Both the position numbers and the translations under genes were made by a program. A stretch of 64,000 nucleotides of DNA, taken from contig BSDZ01000004.1 of NCBI GenBank assembly GCA_030268105.1, positions 1,173,001-1,237,000 on the forward strand, read 5' to 3'. The notes under the pieces were generated by a model, which saw nothing but the letters and a program-made list of their open reading frames with translations, searched no databases and was not told where the DNA came from. This document shows, one piece after another, positions 24,275 to 37,689 of this stretch (its first letter is position 1; every line of letters starts with the position of its first letter). Source of the stretch: Volvox africanus (lineage: Eukaryota > Chlorophyta > Chlorophyceae > Chlamydomonadales > Volvocaceae).

Positions 24275-27200
24275 CTAAATGTAAAGATTCTTTCGGTTCT
24301 TGACAGCAGGCGGTGGGCTTTTCTTCTTGACAGCAGGTGGTGGGCTTTTCTTCTTCAAAGCAGGCGGTGGGCTTTTCTTCACCACAGCAGGCGGTGGGCT
24401 TTTCTTCTTGACAGCAGGTGGTGGGCTTTTCTTCTTCAAAGCAGGCGGTGGGCTTTTCTTCACCACAGCAGGCGGTGGGCTTTTCTTCTTCAAAGCAGGC
24501 GGTGGGCTTTTCTTCACCACAGCAGGCGGTGGGCTCTTCTTCTTCAAAGCAGGCGGTGGGCTTTTCTTCTTCAAAGCAGGCGGTGGGCTCATCGCCTTCA
24601 CAGCAGGTGGTGGGCTCTTCTTCACCACTTGTGGCGGGTTTACGTTTGCCACTGGTGATGGTGGTAAGGACTTCATCTCTAGCTGGGGCGTCCAATTAAC
24701 AGGCTCCAGCACTGGGAGTCTAGCCGGGGGTGGTGATAGCTCGTTGCAGAAGGAGATGTTGCTACCTGCTGCCACCTGCCAGGCTGCCGAAGCGCTGCAC
24801 CAGCTCTTATAGATGCTACAACCACTCAATCCCGGACTAAGATTGCAAATGGAGCTTATCGGTGTCAGGTAGTCCCGGCAGGACAGCTACGAGGCAGACC
24901 GGTTCAATGGGAATGGGTTTGCAAGGTAAGGGGGCAGCACAGTGATGTGGTGAGCCAAAAGAAACAACGGAAAGGTCGACGAGGCGAGGGAGATGTAAGA
25001 TGATGATGTGAATATGCAGTCCATGCACTTCCTGTCTGTATAACAACATCCATAATGGGTAATCCATAAACCGGGCAAGCACCACAAAATGGGAATCACT
25101 GATATTGTAAATGGCCCTAAAAGATATGCATGTGTACAAGGGACGTAGGACACCGTAGATAGAATTTACCTCACTCAGACTGACACATACTATATCTTAT
25201 GAACACAAGTTAGTGTACAGATATGTAGTCATGGCTCAAAGTCAAACTTCAGATGCCACCTGTTGTACCATGCCCGTTAAGAAGAGGTCTTACGAGGTGA
25301 TGACAACTAAGGCATCTTTAAAATCATCGCAACACTACACGACCCCACCGGACAACTACTGCATGCAGTTGTAACCGCACGACGTCCTAGATTTCAAAGC
25401 AACCCTTTTACGCTACAAAATGTTCGCAATGTTGAATCTAACGAAAGCATTTCATAACACATGCATCTTTACCCTTCATGCATCTTTACCCAATTCTTTG
25501 TGTATTCGCTTCTCGGCTATCTGCATGTATTAGATTGAACCTTACCTTAGGACTAACAGATAGACATTTACCCAACCCTACTAACAACGGTACACATTCG
25601 CCTAGATGCCCATGCTCGATACTTATGCTCATGAACTCACCTGTGTGCATGTTTCACATTCTACCATGTCCATAGAGCTGCACATGGCCATCACAGCCTT
25701 GCGAGCCTCGTTGGTTGAGGGAAGCCTGAAGTTGGGCACATACATACATACGTACATACATACATGGAGTTCGTGGATGGTTTGCTTGAGGTTTCAGGAC
25801 AGCTGCGCCATCGTGACGTCCCCCAGACCCTACCTGCTCCACGCCTATTGCCGGACTGATCAGTGGTACACATGGTACACATGGTACTAAACGTTCGAGA
25901 TCCTATACTTTCAAATGACACCATTTCCGGTTGTGGCAAATCCGCTGCCTGCGCGGCACTATTTACAGCATCCTGGGGTGTCTACGAGTAGTACCCGGGA
26001 TGGGCCGTGTATGGACATTTTCCGTTCGGACCTTTGCTTATTAGGCGGATATGACAGATGCAACACTACTCACCCCGGAATGGCAGGGAATGAGCGGCAC
26101 TGCTGTACGACACTGGTGTTCTTGCACAGTGCCACGTACGACTTGCAGCCACTCATGCTCGGCATGTCAAGGCAGATGGTGGCGAGCAGAGTCATGGGGC
26201 GGCAGAAGTCACCAGTGACGTTACCAGCCTGCATGGAAAGAGGGGAATAGGAGGGATTGTAACACAAGGGTGCAATTGCGTGATGCCAGGGAGCGAGTCC
26301 CGCATTACATTCCTCCCCGTCCTGCAGTGAACGTCCTCGGGCACCCCTCGCATCCCATTGGGCAGCTTGCGCCTTGCACCCGACAGATGGGGATCCTGAG
26401 TATTCTGGCACTACCATATCTTTTGCGGCGGGAACCCCAACATATCTATAGGATCGATCTCTTGATGTCTGTTTGAAAGCCCGGTGAAAGACATGCGCCT
26501 AATCCTCCAAGGCACTAAACGGCCACGCGTGCAATGAATGCCACTTCAGCCAGGTCGAAGAGCCAACCCTTAAAAATGCGGACCACCCTTAGCCAGCTGC
26601 AGTCAACCGTCCTTTCCCTACCTGGCAAGCTGAACGGATCGTGCAACCAGGCATGTACGGCATTGGTGTACACAAGGACATGATGTCCGCAGTGATGCTT
26701 GAGGATGGGTACTCGTACGAAGCGCATTGTGGCAAGGACGAGTTTGTGATGCAGGAAGGCGTTGACCAGACAGGGTACGGTGATACAGGTGGAGGCCGCG
26801 CCGGCTGCAGCAGTGGCGGGGGGCTTGGGGGGGGGGATGGCGACGGAGTGGGTGGATCGGGTGGTGGTGAGGGGGGTCGTGGAGGAGCCACTCCCGGTAT
26901 CATGAAGTCCGGACTTATACATAACACAGCAGTGGCGGCACCATATGGACTGCCATCTGATAAGCAGAAGTCCAACCAGGGGCCACAATGTCCCATGTCC
27001 ATGGAGTAACAGCCCTCACTGTACGACACTGCGAATAACAGAACAAGACGGGATCGCTTTGACGCAGTTGCTTTACAAACTCGGCTTTAAAACAGGTTGC
27101 ATAAAACGGAACCTTAGTTGCTTGTAGGCACAGATTTATCGAAGCATGCGAACGGAGCTGAATGTGCCTCCATGAATAGCAGACCCTCTTTTTACACGAA

Positions 27201-28148
27201 ATGCACCAAAGGGGATGTGCCCTGCAAGTACCATATATTATTCTATTAATCATACCCATTTTGGTCGACTGGTTGATCGGGACTGGTGCATATCTCTCCT
27301 TAAACTTGCAAGTACCCTCGCCTCCTTTTCTCTTCCAAAACATTGGCCCTGACCTGAAGCATATTCCCCCCCTCGCCCGCCAATTGGATACGAAAGGTGA
27401 CAATCAGGGGGTTCCCACCAAAACAAGTGTATTAAGACGCACCCAACGGGTCCGGGCAGGATTCTGGGGTGCAGGTTGAGCAGCCAAGCATGTCGGGAGG
27501 GTTCATCATGACGCTACAGGCGCCTAAATGAAGACTCCGGATCTCAGAAGTGCTTGTCATCTTGTACGGCACCATGCAGCTGCGGAAGTGCTCTATATCC
27601 CGATAATAACCAAGGAGCCTGTTTGGGTGAAGGTTTGGAAGGAGAAGTAAACCAGACAAGGCTTTAGATTGCGATTGAGGAACTTAGGACGACGCACAAG
27701 GTGCCAGGTGCAAGCGAGCTGGAATAAGGGTGCATCAAGGGTCCAGCAAGATACGTTAAAAGGCAGCGACCAAGGCTATTTCGGAAGCTAAATTCGCACC
27801 TTATCCAGGCTAAGTGGTCAGGTGCACGCCCTTGACCTTTACTTACTGGTTACAGAGTCCAATTGAGTCCGCTATTCCACCATCATCGCTGCACAGACTG
27901 CTAGCAACCCGCCAGGTGTCACACAGAGCTGAAAAGATTGGCGGATCCAGAGTCTCGTTTTTGCAAAGCCTATACATGCTGCAACCAATAGCACTGCGAG
28001 CTGGCTCCTGACTGCATACTGAGACCAGCGTTGAGTGCAGGATGACTGGTGGAAGCGGACAAGTTGCTTGAGATACTGCGACACTGGAAAAAAGTGATAG
28101 CCACAACACGATACAAGCAGCTGTCCGTAACATCCGAGCCCTAGCCAT
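24275..28148 (-). CDS. CTR3-like secreted Cys-Met protein without membrane helices (CTR-C)
   Basis: Six exons join in phase: 27847-28148, 27443-27618, 26622-27028, 26074-26228, 25641-25725 and 24275-24886. They encode 578 residues. A signal peptide (MLRTAACIVLWLSLFSSVAVS; the start could be 28148 or 28133) is followed by the same Cys-rich modules as CTR-D. Four Cys-Met motifs are present: [29 protein letters not shown] and CSSMDMVEC. The sixth exon starts like that of CTR-D (LSCRDYLTP...C), but its motif has lost both Met (CNLSPGLSGC). It then runs into about ten SPPPAVKK/SPPPALKKK repeats and stops at KNRKNLYI, with no transmembrane segment. This matches Chlamydomonas CTR3, a soluble CTR2 derivative. 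I infer a secreted copper-binding protein whose basic Pro-rich tail could attach to the cell wall. A splice beyond the stop to lost helices cannot be ruled out, but none was seen. Confidence 0.85.
24300..24620. repeat. 27-bp tandem repeats coding for the SPPP-Lys tail of CTR-C
   Basis: Units of the type GCAGGCGGTGGGCTTTTCTTC are repeated about eleven times with a short variable spacer. On the minus strand they encode SPPPA(V/L)KK(K). The Gly/Phe-rich plus-strand frame is a shadow. Confidence 0.85.
25601..26762. repeat. 1.16-kb segmental duplicate, copy in CTR-C
   Basis: Partner of 19742-20903. Homology resumes at about 26822-27052 (partner about 21340-21560) and at 27847-28040 (partner 22249-22440). 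It is broken in between by unrelated exon 3 hinge sequence and by intron DNA. Confidence 0.85.
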
Positions 28149-28301
28149 AAAGCCGATGTGCCCCATATAAAGATGGGTTGCAGCTGGGGCCTCCAGCAGC
28201 CCCAGCAGTTCCAAGCAATTGTTACGATTGAGGCTTGCGTACAACTGAGGCCTGTGAGTATCTTACACTTGATTACATTTAATAAGTTTTATTAGAAAGC
28301 C

Positions 28302-28312
28302 GTACGTATATA
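28302..28312 (-). promoter_or_regulatory. TATA-like box with overlapping GTAC, CTR-C promoter candidate
   Basis: On the minus strand the sequence reads TTATATACGTACGG, about 160 bp upstream of the CTR-C start. A TATA-like element is joined to one GTAC core. Another GTAC lies at 28239. The evidence is motif only. Confidence 0.3.
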
Positions 28313-28317
28313 ACCTT

Positions 28318-28524
28318 TTGGTTGATCCTCCCAACGTTCGGCCGAATTCGGACGTTGCACAAGTAGTGACAATGCTGAAAAACAACTCGATCAGCTTTGA
28401 GACGCATGCAACAGCTCACGCGCAGGCAATCCAAGCTATGGTTCAAGGGCTGTCCAGCGGCTGTCCTGCGCCGGAACGAAGAGCGCCAAGTACGGGCACT
28501 TTCGATGGTCCAAAAGTCTTTTGA
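28318..28524 (+). pseudogene. Gypsy-type gag N-terminal remnant
   Basis: A 68-codon plus-strand frame ends in PSTGTFDGPKVF. Its Ala/Gln-rich helical stretch followed by a TFDG motif resembles the start of Ty3/Gypsy gag proteins. It then hits a stop and the remaining gag and pol regions are absent. It is a truncated relic just upstream of CTR-C and transcribed away from it. Confidence 0.4.
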
Positions 28525-28770
28525 TGGGCATATAATTCCTGTAGATTATTGAAAAACAAATCTGGCCTTCAGCCCTTATCGCTTGGAGTTTAACCCTTTT
28601 TATGCCTTGACTCCGATTTACTATTCACAACGCAGTACATGTAATATGTCATCTACATTCCTGCGCTTAGCTCGAGTTTTCTACCATACTGACTATCCAG
28701 CCCGCCAAACGGTTGTGAATGCCACAGCACAGCAGACCAGAGTCCGATTGGAAGGCACCCGGTCGAAACC

Positions 28771-28790
28771 GGTGGCTTAAAAAAGCCACC
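28771..28790. other. short perfect hairpin
   Basis: GGTGGCTT, a four-A loop, then AAGCCACC: an 8-bp stem. It lies in the spacer between CTR-B and CTR-C. No function can be assigned. Confidence 0.4.
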
Positions 28791-29410
28791 GCTTGTATAG
28801 AAATATGAAGTCCAGATGAAGTTTGTGAAAATACATGTAGAGGTATTGATGTTAGGCTGATCAGTGGGCCAAGACCCAAGGTCACCTTGCCTGGTCTACA
28901 ACGAATGGCCACAATAATTGAAGATCTGTATAGTAGGGACATCAATTACATAGAGAAGTTAAAATCAGTTCAGACAAGGTACTCCTGCTATTCTGTCCCG
29001 CTCCTACCTCGCTGCCGACCCCTTCCTCGCTGCCGATCCCTTCCTTTGTCGCCTTTACGTTCGCTGGATATCCAATTGATCACTCTTTGGATTTTGTTGT
29101 GCTCGACCCCTATTAGCTCGCTTGCTGGGGCGTTGCGAGCTCTTCAGTGTTTGTAATAATCCAATTTAATCTGTGGGATTTGCTACCAGAATTGGGTCAC
29201 GCAGTCTATATAACGTTTGGATAGAGACTGCGACTTGCGCGAGGCCAATCCAGGTGCCGCGAACGTCTCCGCCAGCGTAATTTTAAGTACCGTTAGGGGC
29301 CCGGCCAGTGGCATCCATTCCTTGCTTTATTTTGTCAACCTATAAGGACGCGATCTATGGACTTTCCGCAGCAGCCCGTCAGTGCTCAGGTCAGGCTGGC
29401 ACTCAGCCCA

Positions 29411-32400
29411 TCACTTCGCCTTCAGTGGCGGACTCCTCTTTGCCACTGGCGGTGGCGTCTTCGCTGATGGTGGTGGATCCTTCTTTGCCACTGGCGGTGG
29501 ACTCTTCACCGATGGTGGTGGGCTCTTCTTCACCATTGATGGTGGATTCTTCGTAATGACCGGGGATGGAGATCGATTCATAAGGGGAGATGGTGGTGAT
29601 GGGAGCCTGGATGGGGTTGGTGAAGGCGAGTGGACCGTTGGTGGCGTGACGAACTGGGGTGGCTTAGTAGATTGCAATGGGGGGGATCTAAGGGGGTTGG
29701 ATGAAGGGAATGGGGTCGGAGGCTTTGGTGATGGAAATGGATTGGATGGTGTGGGTGGTGGCGGCTGCTTCTTGCAGAAGGAGGAGATGCTACTCCCTGC
29801 TGCCACCTGCCAGGCTGCCGAAGCGCTGCACCAGCTCTGATAGATGCTACAACCACTCAATCCCGGACTAAGATTGCAAATGGAGCTTATCGGTGTCAGG
29901 TAGTCAGAGCAGGATAACTGTGGAACGAACAGGTCCGAGGGCGGAGAGGAGGGCAGGGAGATAGATGTGTTTATCAACTGGAGTGTGATCAACTGGGCAC
30001 ACACATACGTTTTCTATTCCCGGAAGCTATACATTTGTTCCAAATGATTGATAATTAGACCAGGATAAGAGGGGGCCACGCGGGGAGGGAAGGCGCACGG
30101 TGATTGCATATAGGCGGTCTTAGTGATATTATTTAGAAAGCGGAGAAAAGGTGCGGGAAGTATTTGGGCCGATGGAAAAATGCGGTCGGTTATCCCACAG
30201 ATTATAATGAAACGATGCATTACGCAGATGGAGGGGTGTAGGTTTACAGTCAGAAACCAGCTGCAGCCAACCAGCATGCGTAGGTGGATAAGGCTTTTAC
30301 CTTTCAATGTACCACGTAATAATAGGGGGGAATCTTTGACTGCATACTGTCACCGCTCCAGCATAGACAGATACATGGATGAATTGGCTTCCGTGCGTGC
30401 GTGTTATGCCGTGCACGATTAGCGCCCCCTCTCGATGAGCAGCAGGTAGCTTGGGTGCGGGCGCCTATCTATCTATTGAATTCCATAATCACAACACACC
30501 TGGTTGCAAGCAGCACACATCGCAGTAGTTAGGTTCTGCACTGCCGGGATCATGGCAGTCCTATTGGCTGCACACAAACCAGTCACCACCGCCAACCTGG
30601 CTTGTGTCGTTGTGGGCAGTCTGTGGGAAGCAAGTGTGTGGGTCGGTCCAGGCAGGTTAGGGAATAGAAGGTAATGGATAAAATCACTGGAAGTAGCAGG
30701 GGGCGGCAGCCATGAGGGGGTGCCCAAGCCATGGGGACCCCTCCCCTTGGGGAGGTTCCAATGTACCAGGGCTGCTTCCCCGTGGGGCGGTTTAGAAACT
30801 ACCCATACCTCGGGGGCGGAAAGAATATCGCCATGCATTATGAGACAAGCATCTTCTCGAAGGGGCAGTGGGAATGGTGTTAAGTTTTCTCACATCATAA
30901 ACAAAAGTTTCCATTTCTTCAACTTGCAGTCCCGAAGTTTCGTATCTATCGCTTGGCGTACTTCATAATAATATGTACGACTAAATAATGACAATAATCT
31001 GGGTTTCTGCTCCGAGGGGTACTTATCATGTAAGGAGCACCCGGGTCACATGAGACGGCTGATTAGGGCATCTGCGATACGGGTGACGTGCTAATACCCG
31101 AAATGGACAGTTGTTGAGTGGACATCTTCCGATCGGGGCTTTGCTGAAGGAAGGCGGATATGTGTGAGATATATAATACCTTAGGGTTTACCCTAAAACC
31201 CTAATACCTTAGGGCATATATATATATATATATAATACCTTTTACCTATACCTATATATATATAAATAATACCTTATCGTGCCGTTAAGTGCTGCATACG
31301 CGTCACGGGGTTGAAGCAGGATAGGGATGTAATGAACGTAAGAAATGATTTTATAAGCTCCTGTGGGCACAATTAGATTGTCTGAATGGCGTTTCATCCC
31401 CTAGTGGCACTTATCACATGCCACGCACCCTCACAACAGCTGGGGCGTTTTGGGTCCCAAATCGGGCCCCCGATGACTGAGATTATCAACCAACAGCATA
31501 AACCAAACAACTATTTTCTATACGCCCGGAAATATGACTCTATGAAGCTGCTGACGCTGTGCACAACGAACGTACATTGTACAAAGTTTCGAGGCTTTGG
31601 TAGCTATAGTTGTAGGGAGGTAGGAATAGGCAGGGTTTTACCAGTCTGGCACGACACCCCGTGCTGTACCTCGTCCGACCCATATAAAAGGAACTCACCC
31701 CGGAATGGCAGGGAACGAGCGGCACTGCTGTACGACACTGGTGTTCTTGCACAGTGCCACGTACGACTTGCAGCCATTCATGTTCGGCATGTCAAGGCAG
31801 ATGGTGGCGAGCAGAGTCATGGGGCGGCAGAAGTCACCAGTGACGTTACCAGCCTGCATGAAAAGAGGGGGGCATTGGTAAATGAAGGCCGAGCTGCACA
31901 AACGGTCTGGTAACAGCAAATGCCCTGCTGGAAACTGCCTGTCTAGCATTACCGTTTGAGCACTCAGGATTAGCGGGACCCCGTGGTCCTGAAATCACTA
32001 AGATATCCTTGCATTCCTAGTTCTTCATTTTGTTTGGGTGCTCGAACTCCCACTCATTTATGTCCAGGAACATGCACATGCAAGGCGAGCTGATGATACC
32101 TCGAATGGTGACGGCGTGGCGTGATGTGACGAAGTGTCGTTGTGCGTAATTGGACCTACCTTGCATGCCTGTGCCATCGTGCAGCTCGGCATGTACGGCA
32201 TTGCGTTGCACAAAGAGGCGATATCAGCTGATATACTGGTCGGTGGATACTCATAGGAGGCGCATTCCGGCAGCGATGAGTTGGCAATGCAAGGTGATAT
32301 CAGGATAGGTGGCGATGGGGCTACAATAGATGGGCTCGGGAATTTTGCCAGGAGTGGTGGTGGTGTGGACACAACGGTGGCCAGCGGCTCTGGTGGTGGC

Positions 32401-33747
32401 GAGGGTGGGCGCATGGGTGCATCCTTGAGGTTCTTCTTGCACAACACGCTGGCTCCCAGGGCGCACAGCGCATCCAGGCCGTCGCACTGCCCCATAGGCA
32501 TGTCGATGCAGCCCGCACTGAGGGAGGCTGAGGGGTGGAACCATGCATGGCGCGAAAGGATGGGTGCGGCACCATGCATGAAGGAGACCATCCGTGAATC
32601 GACACGAGGAGCGGCGTTAGGGTCAGATGGTCATGTATGGTAGCACATTGCCTGACTAAAATGATTCAATGAGGAGGTGAAGAGTACCAACTGGCAGTGG
32701 TATTCCCAGATGGCGATACGGTGATTGGCACCCTGGCCATGGCCTTGTTCTGTACTTTTCTAGATTCTGCCAGGGGAAAGGTAGATAGCACCCACCGTGC
32801 CAAAGCTAAGGACGATCGCAGTACACCATGCCATGCATACTGCACCAATGGGGGGCCTGTTTCAAGACATTGTTTCAATGTCAAAAGCCGTTGCAAGGTA
32901 AATATGCCCCAGCCAATTCGCAGCACCGCAAAATAACCCCCCATGCCTTAAACGTCGCGTTCATATGCTCGCCCGTGATTTCCGTGCCCCCAGCGTACCC
33001 TAAAATCCATACACGCTCCGCGTTCGGCAGTTTTTAGATTGTGATCGTTGGACAGGCAGGATGAAGCCCAAGCGAAATGACTTACCCAGCGGATCTGGGC
33101 ATGAGACATCGGTACAAGTGTCGCAGCCGGCCATGGGGTCCCCGGGATAGCCCTCCATTTCATCGCAAGCATGCAGGTGTAAGGCCTTGATGGCTGAGGT
33201 ACTGTTAATGGGATACGGCGGCAGGCAGCTCCGAAACTGGGCATCGTTGGTGTACGGCGCCCTGAGCCTACAAGTCCGTAAACGGCATCTTCCAAAGTCG
33301 GTAAACGGCATCCATTCAAAGGGTTAGAGCTCAAAGTAGAAATTGCAGTGGCTTGACTACTGATTGATGATAAGGTGCCCGCTCCGTAAAGGACGTTTGC
33401 GAATCCTCTCCTACAACTTAATATAACATTGTATTCCTGACTTACTGAGTGCAGAGTGCTCGTGATGAAATGGGTGGGTCATCGTTGCACAAGCTGCTGG
33501 CGATCTTCAATGTGGTGCATAGCTGAGGGAAGATTCCTGGCCGGAGATTTTCGTTGTTACAAAATCGGTATATACTGCATCCAATAGCACTTCGTGCAGG
33601 CTCATTGCTGCAAACAGCTATGATGGATGTGTGATAAATGACGGGTGGAGAGGGACAGTTCGGTTCAGCTGCAACGACGAACATTAACAAAGTTGTTATA
33701 GCATGTAATAATAAGGTGAATTTCATGAAGAGACGTTCAATTGCCAT
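29411..33747 (-). CDS. CTR3-like secreted Cys-Met protein without membrane helices (CTR-B)
   Basis: Six exons join in phase: 33446-33747, 33086-33267, 32160-32527, 31699-31853, 30500-30620 and 29411-29917. They encode 544 residues. The signal peptide is MAIERLFMKFTLLLHAITTL; the start is the first ATG, since the upstream in-frame codon is TTG. Three Cys-Met motifs are present ([29 protein letters not shown]), with short PPP hinges. The fifth exon is the 121-nt type also found in CTR-A (CAANRT...CAACNQ), unlike the shorter 85-nt exon of CTR-C and CTR-D. The last exon has CNLSPGLSGC (no Met), then a Pro-Ser-Lys-rich tail ending SPPLKAK and no membrane helices. It is most similar to CTR-A. I infer a secreted, possibly wall-associated copper-binding protein. 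Confidence 0.84.
31080..31170 (+). repeat. R1 repeat, diverged copy 3
   Basis: It shares TGGACATCTTCCGATCGGG and AAGGCGGATAT with the other R1 copies but is otherwise diverged. It lies in the fourth intron of CTR-B, next to a CCCTAA/(TA)n patch. Confidence 0.4.
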
Positions 33748-36434
33748 ATTTAACAAGAAAGAGTCCAGCTTCTGAGTAACGCAGATGTGTTCAGAGGTGT
33801 GAAGAAGTGAAGTATATCATCGCTATGGATATGATCGAACGTCAGATTTTGATAATAATAGTGTCTGAAATCTCAGGCAATTTAACTGTGCAGCATTGAA
33901 ACAACTGACACATTATAGAAGTGTGACTGTTGCTGACAGTCAGGCCCACCACCCAGTCAAACTACGTTGCTACTCTGCATCTTACCAGGCTATACTCCGT
34001 GGATCATTTAAGTTTTGCATGGGGACTTGCAGATAGACCTACCTGTTACGGCATCGGGGTATGGGATGCGATGAGTGCTATGTTACAGCGAGACCAGCAA
34101 CCAAGCCGATCACTCGCCGGTCACTTAACTATAGCCTCTAGGCCAAAGTTACAAATCCCATGATTAATGTTAGCAGTGTACAAGGATCCTCTCCTGCTTT
34201 TTTCTACGAATCCATGTTATTCTTTCATCTTTGCCGAGCGTACATTTCAAGTTGTTGCAAACGCTTTGACTGTGTCTGATCAAATGAAGGCTGCTATCTA
34301 GCAAGAGGCGCACTGGGTTGTGTCATTTGGGGATCGATCCCGCCGATCGAGGGATCGACCGACCCTGACTGCCGATCATTTGCCATTATTACGAACCACA
34401 ACCCGCGCTGCGACATTCATAAAATTTGGCCTTACAATAATCCGCGCCGGCATACAATGGAGCATCTACCAGTAATACTATCGATCTGCGGCTATATTGG
34501 CTAGTTGGGCTGGGTTAGTTAAGGCAAGTATAGCGCTGCTGTCCGCTGCTACAGGCACGGCATGCCATAAGCGCAATCCCAGGAGACACACTTCCGTTGT
34601 CCAAAGCATGCATAACTAGAGGCTTGCGTCCGCTTTCATGATTTCTGAGGCTCCGTAATAAGCGACGGCACCATGTAACAAACATAGGCGAACACTACCT
34701 AAGTATATTATCCTGGGACCCTCTACAGGTTTCGGCTGGCTCTGTTCCCACATTGCCTTGCGATATCGCACACATGTAGGATCCATTGCAACATATACCA
34801 TCCACACCTGTGTTATGAACCGGTGTCAATTGACACCACCAACTATGAGGGTTCCCACCGTACACTTAACACACACAGTAGGTAGCTACGTCGTGACCAG
34901 CTAGCTGGCTTGCTACCGATAGCTGGCTTGTTACCGATCCTTAACTGCAGCTTACGGATCCGAAAAGGACTGATTCATCATGTATAGGTATCATAAAAGT
35001 CACTGATACACGATGCCGCCGTTTGTGTCTATCTGCCACACTTACAAAAGCACCAACCAACCTCCCTAATGAAGTTGCTTGCCTTCGTCCACATGTGACC
35101 GGTGGATACATCATACTAATATCCGCCGTAGACCTTGATAGATTAGCCCAAACCAGGGAAGCCATCCACATCTGATTTACACACTTCCGGCTGGGCCACG
35201 CAGTTACATTTGGTTGTGATTTGCTTGTCAGGTGTCGCATCATAACGTGCACAAGCAGGCTCAAACAATTTCTGGCTCTTCCACCAGTCCAGCTTCTGCA
35301 CTGTCATCTGGTCCACAACTTTCGTGACTGTGGCTAGGGTACGGTGCCACCAGCAGCATGTGATTCAAGAATGCCTGCCGCCTTGCAGAGCTCTCTGAGC
35401 CCATTAGTACCCTTTTCCATGCTACGTTACATTAATCCACGTTATATGGTAAACGTGGGTCCATACGTAAACGATTTTACGAGTCATGTTATATCGTCCG
35501 GCGGGAACGAGTACTGCACACACTTTGGGGGTGAATTCTTCAAGATTTTGACTCCATGAACGGCCATCCTTAATCTACTGCGATATAATTATCTCCTAGT
35601 TGCCCAACGATAGCGCCGGCCGCTTTTTCGGGCAACATGCAAGAATTGCTCGCGACTAGAGGAGACAAGGCTTGGCGTATAGAGACTGGAAACAGAGTAT
35701 ATTCCTATCAACATAGTATGTATATTTAACAGCTTTTGTCAAGTCTCTATGGGAAATGTTGGACTTTTACTAACTGCAACATCTTAGCGCGGATCTCCAT
35801 CGTTGCGACCTTCCGCGCAAAAAACACCTGAAATAAGTTTCTGAAGTTTAAGGTAAACTTGCGTGAACAGCTTTGCAAAAGGTTATCATAAGTGAAAATG
35901 TTTTGGATAAGGTAGGGAGGGTCAGAGGATTACCCCACTCTAGGGGGCCTCGACCACAAGTGATCCGTTACGTCGCGTACAACGTACCAGGTCACGTTGC
36001 CTCACGTTTCCCAATGAAACCGACTACTTTTTAGGAAACAGTATCGTAGCGTAGCATGTAAAATTGTTCTTATGGTACTACCTGTATGGCAAGGCGGCAA
36101 TGGTTGGGGGCAGTAGTGTTGCAGTGAGCTCCGCGATCTTACCTCCCAGCGAGAGTCTGCACGCACGTCTCAGGCATCCTGCTAGCATGTGCATGCCATC
36201 CGTTGCCAACTATCCAGGAGAACTTTAGTCGGCCGGGATCAAATCCTGGACCTTAATTCTGTTATATCATTAAGCACAATTCGCCATCGTCCTGCGACGT
36301 GCGAACGGCACTTCGCATGCAATCCTGTGCATGGTCGTACATTGGAAATTCTGATGTACCTCAAATGCCAAACTGAGGTCATGAAGCGATGCTTAGTGCA
36401 TTCAATTATTGTATTATATTATGCATAATATTCA
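33748..36434. other. intergenic upstream of CTR-B
   Basis: No recognisable gene. A single GTAC core at 34178 is the only copper-element-like motif noticed, about 430 bp from the CTR-B start. Confidence 0.45.
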
Positions 36435-36786
36435 TTGAATTTGCATGATTGCGCGCATGATGATGTGCCGGTCTACATCAGCCGCGCTCGACAGCTGCAG
36501 TCGGATCTGCTGGATGTGGGACGCACCGTCACAGATGCAGAGCTCTCAAATATCATCATAAAAGGGGTTCCCAGCAAATATCACGTGGTCATGACAGCTC
36601 TCACTATGCGGGAAGGGGAGCTGGACTTTGCACAAGTGGTCGCACGGCTCATGGCTTATGTGTTGCCGGATGATGACAAAAGGGAGTCTATCACACACCG
36701 AAGTGGTGGCAACGCCAGCTCATCAGGCCAAGGTCAGAGAAGCAGGCAGAAGAGTAAGTCCAACGCCACCTGCTACTACTGTGGTG
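36435..36786 (+). pseudogene. Copia-type gag remnant
   Basis: The frame contains DAELSNIIIKGVPSKYH and a downstream basic stretch ending in ATCYYCG, the first half of a CCHC zinc knuckle. This is the layout of Ty1/Copia gag (the gag-polypeptide/UBN2 region followed by a nucleocapsid knuckle). After CYYCG it runs straight into LTR-like sequence (36787-36921), so protease, integrase, reverse transcriptase and RNase H are deleted. Confidence 0.7.
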
Positions 36787-36921
36787 TAGTGCTATACGCG
36801 CAAGTATTTATACCAACTCCGGTGCAAACATTCAAGTTATATTATAACTATCGGACACTATGCAACGATTACTTTCTCGTAACGTCAGGCTTCCTAATGT
36901 CAGGTAGTCTACATCTCAACA
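36787..36921 (+). repeat. LTR-like fragment fused to the gag remnant
   Basis: It shares TAGTGCTATACGCGCAAGTA, CAGGCTTCCTA and TAGTCTACATCTCAACA with 37690-37853. The copy begins part-way into the repeat, directly after the broken gag. Confidence 0.6.
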
Positions 36922-37689
36922 GTTAGGCCTGGTTTGACCCTGCCCCTAAGTTTGCATTCACCAGAGGGAGTAGTTAAACTTAGTGGAGCCATCTACCTAT
37001 AATTGTCTCAGCTTAGGCGTTTCCTGCTCCAAGTGGAGCCCTTGAGTTGCTTGATATCCTGTGAGTCGACGGAGGTTTGCATTTTTAAGTCACTTCGCCG
37101 ATGTACGGGACGTGCGTACAGATGACCAAGATCGGCAAATAATCCCAGTTAGTTCCCACTAGTAATGGTATTATCAATATATTATTTCATGCGCTCCTTT
37201 AAAATTTCGCTCTTGCGTACACGTGGAGTGCAGCATCTAAATTGCGATATTACAGTATGCCTGCTGCGTACTGCTCGTTGCATGACCCAATCCTGCAAAT
37301 AGGCTTTTAGTGAAATGTAATTAGGATACAATATTTCCCATAACAATCAGGGTGGTTTATGTTGTCCATGGGCGTCAAGAAATGCTGACCTCGCACCGAC
37401 AGGTTCGCATGCCTAACGCAACCCTCTAACGTGAGCGAACTTCGTGCTTTTCATATGCATATGATGATGGCATATATGCCTTTCCATGCGATTGCCGATT
37501 CGCTTTCCAGTAGTTTTGAGCTCGCGTGGAACTGCATTTTTATTTATTTTTGCTCGTAAATATACGAAAATAGTCTTGCTGAATATTTTTTCCAACACAA
37601 TTTCTGTAGCCATAGTGAACTAGGACTTACTGATGGTGAAGTCACAGTCAATTGGGATCTATAGCGATCCGTCCTAGCAACAATCATGC

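Noticed and set aside
31180..31205. Interstitial telomere repeat (CCCTAAAACCCTAA)
   Set aside because: Only about two units beside a TA tract; too short to support.
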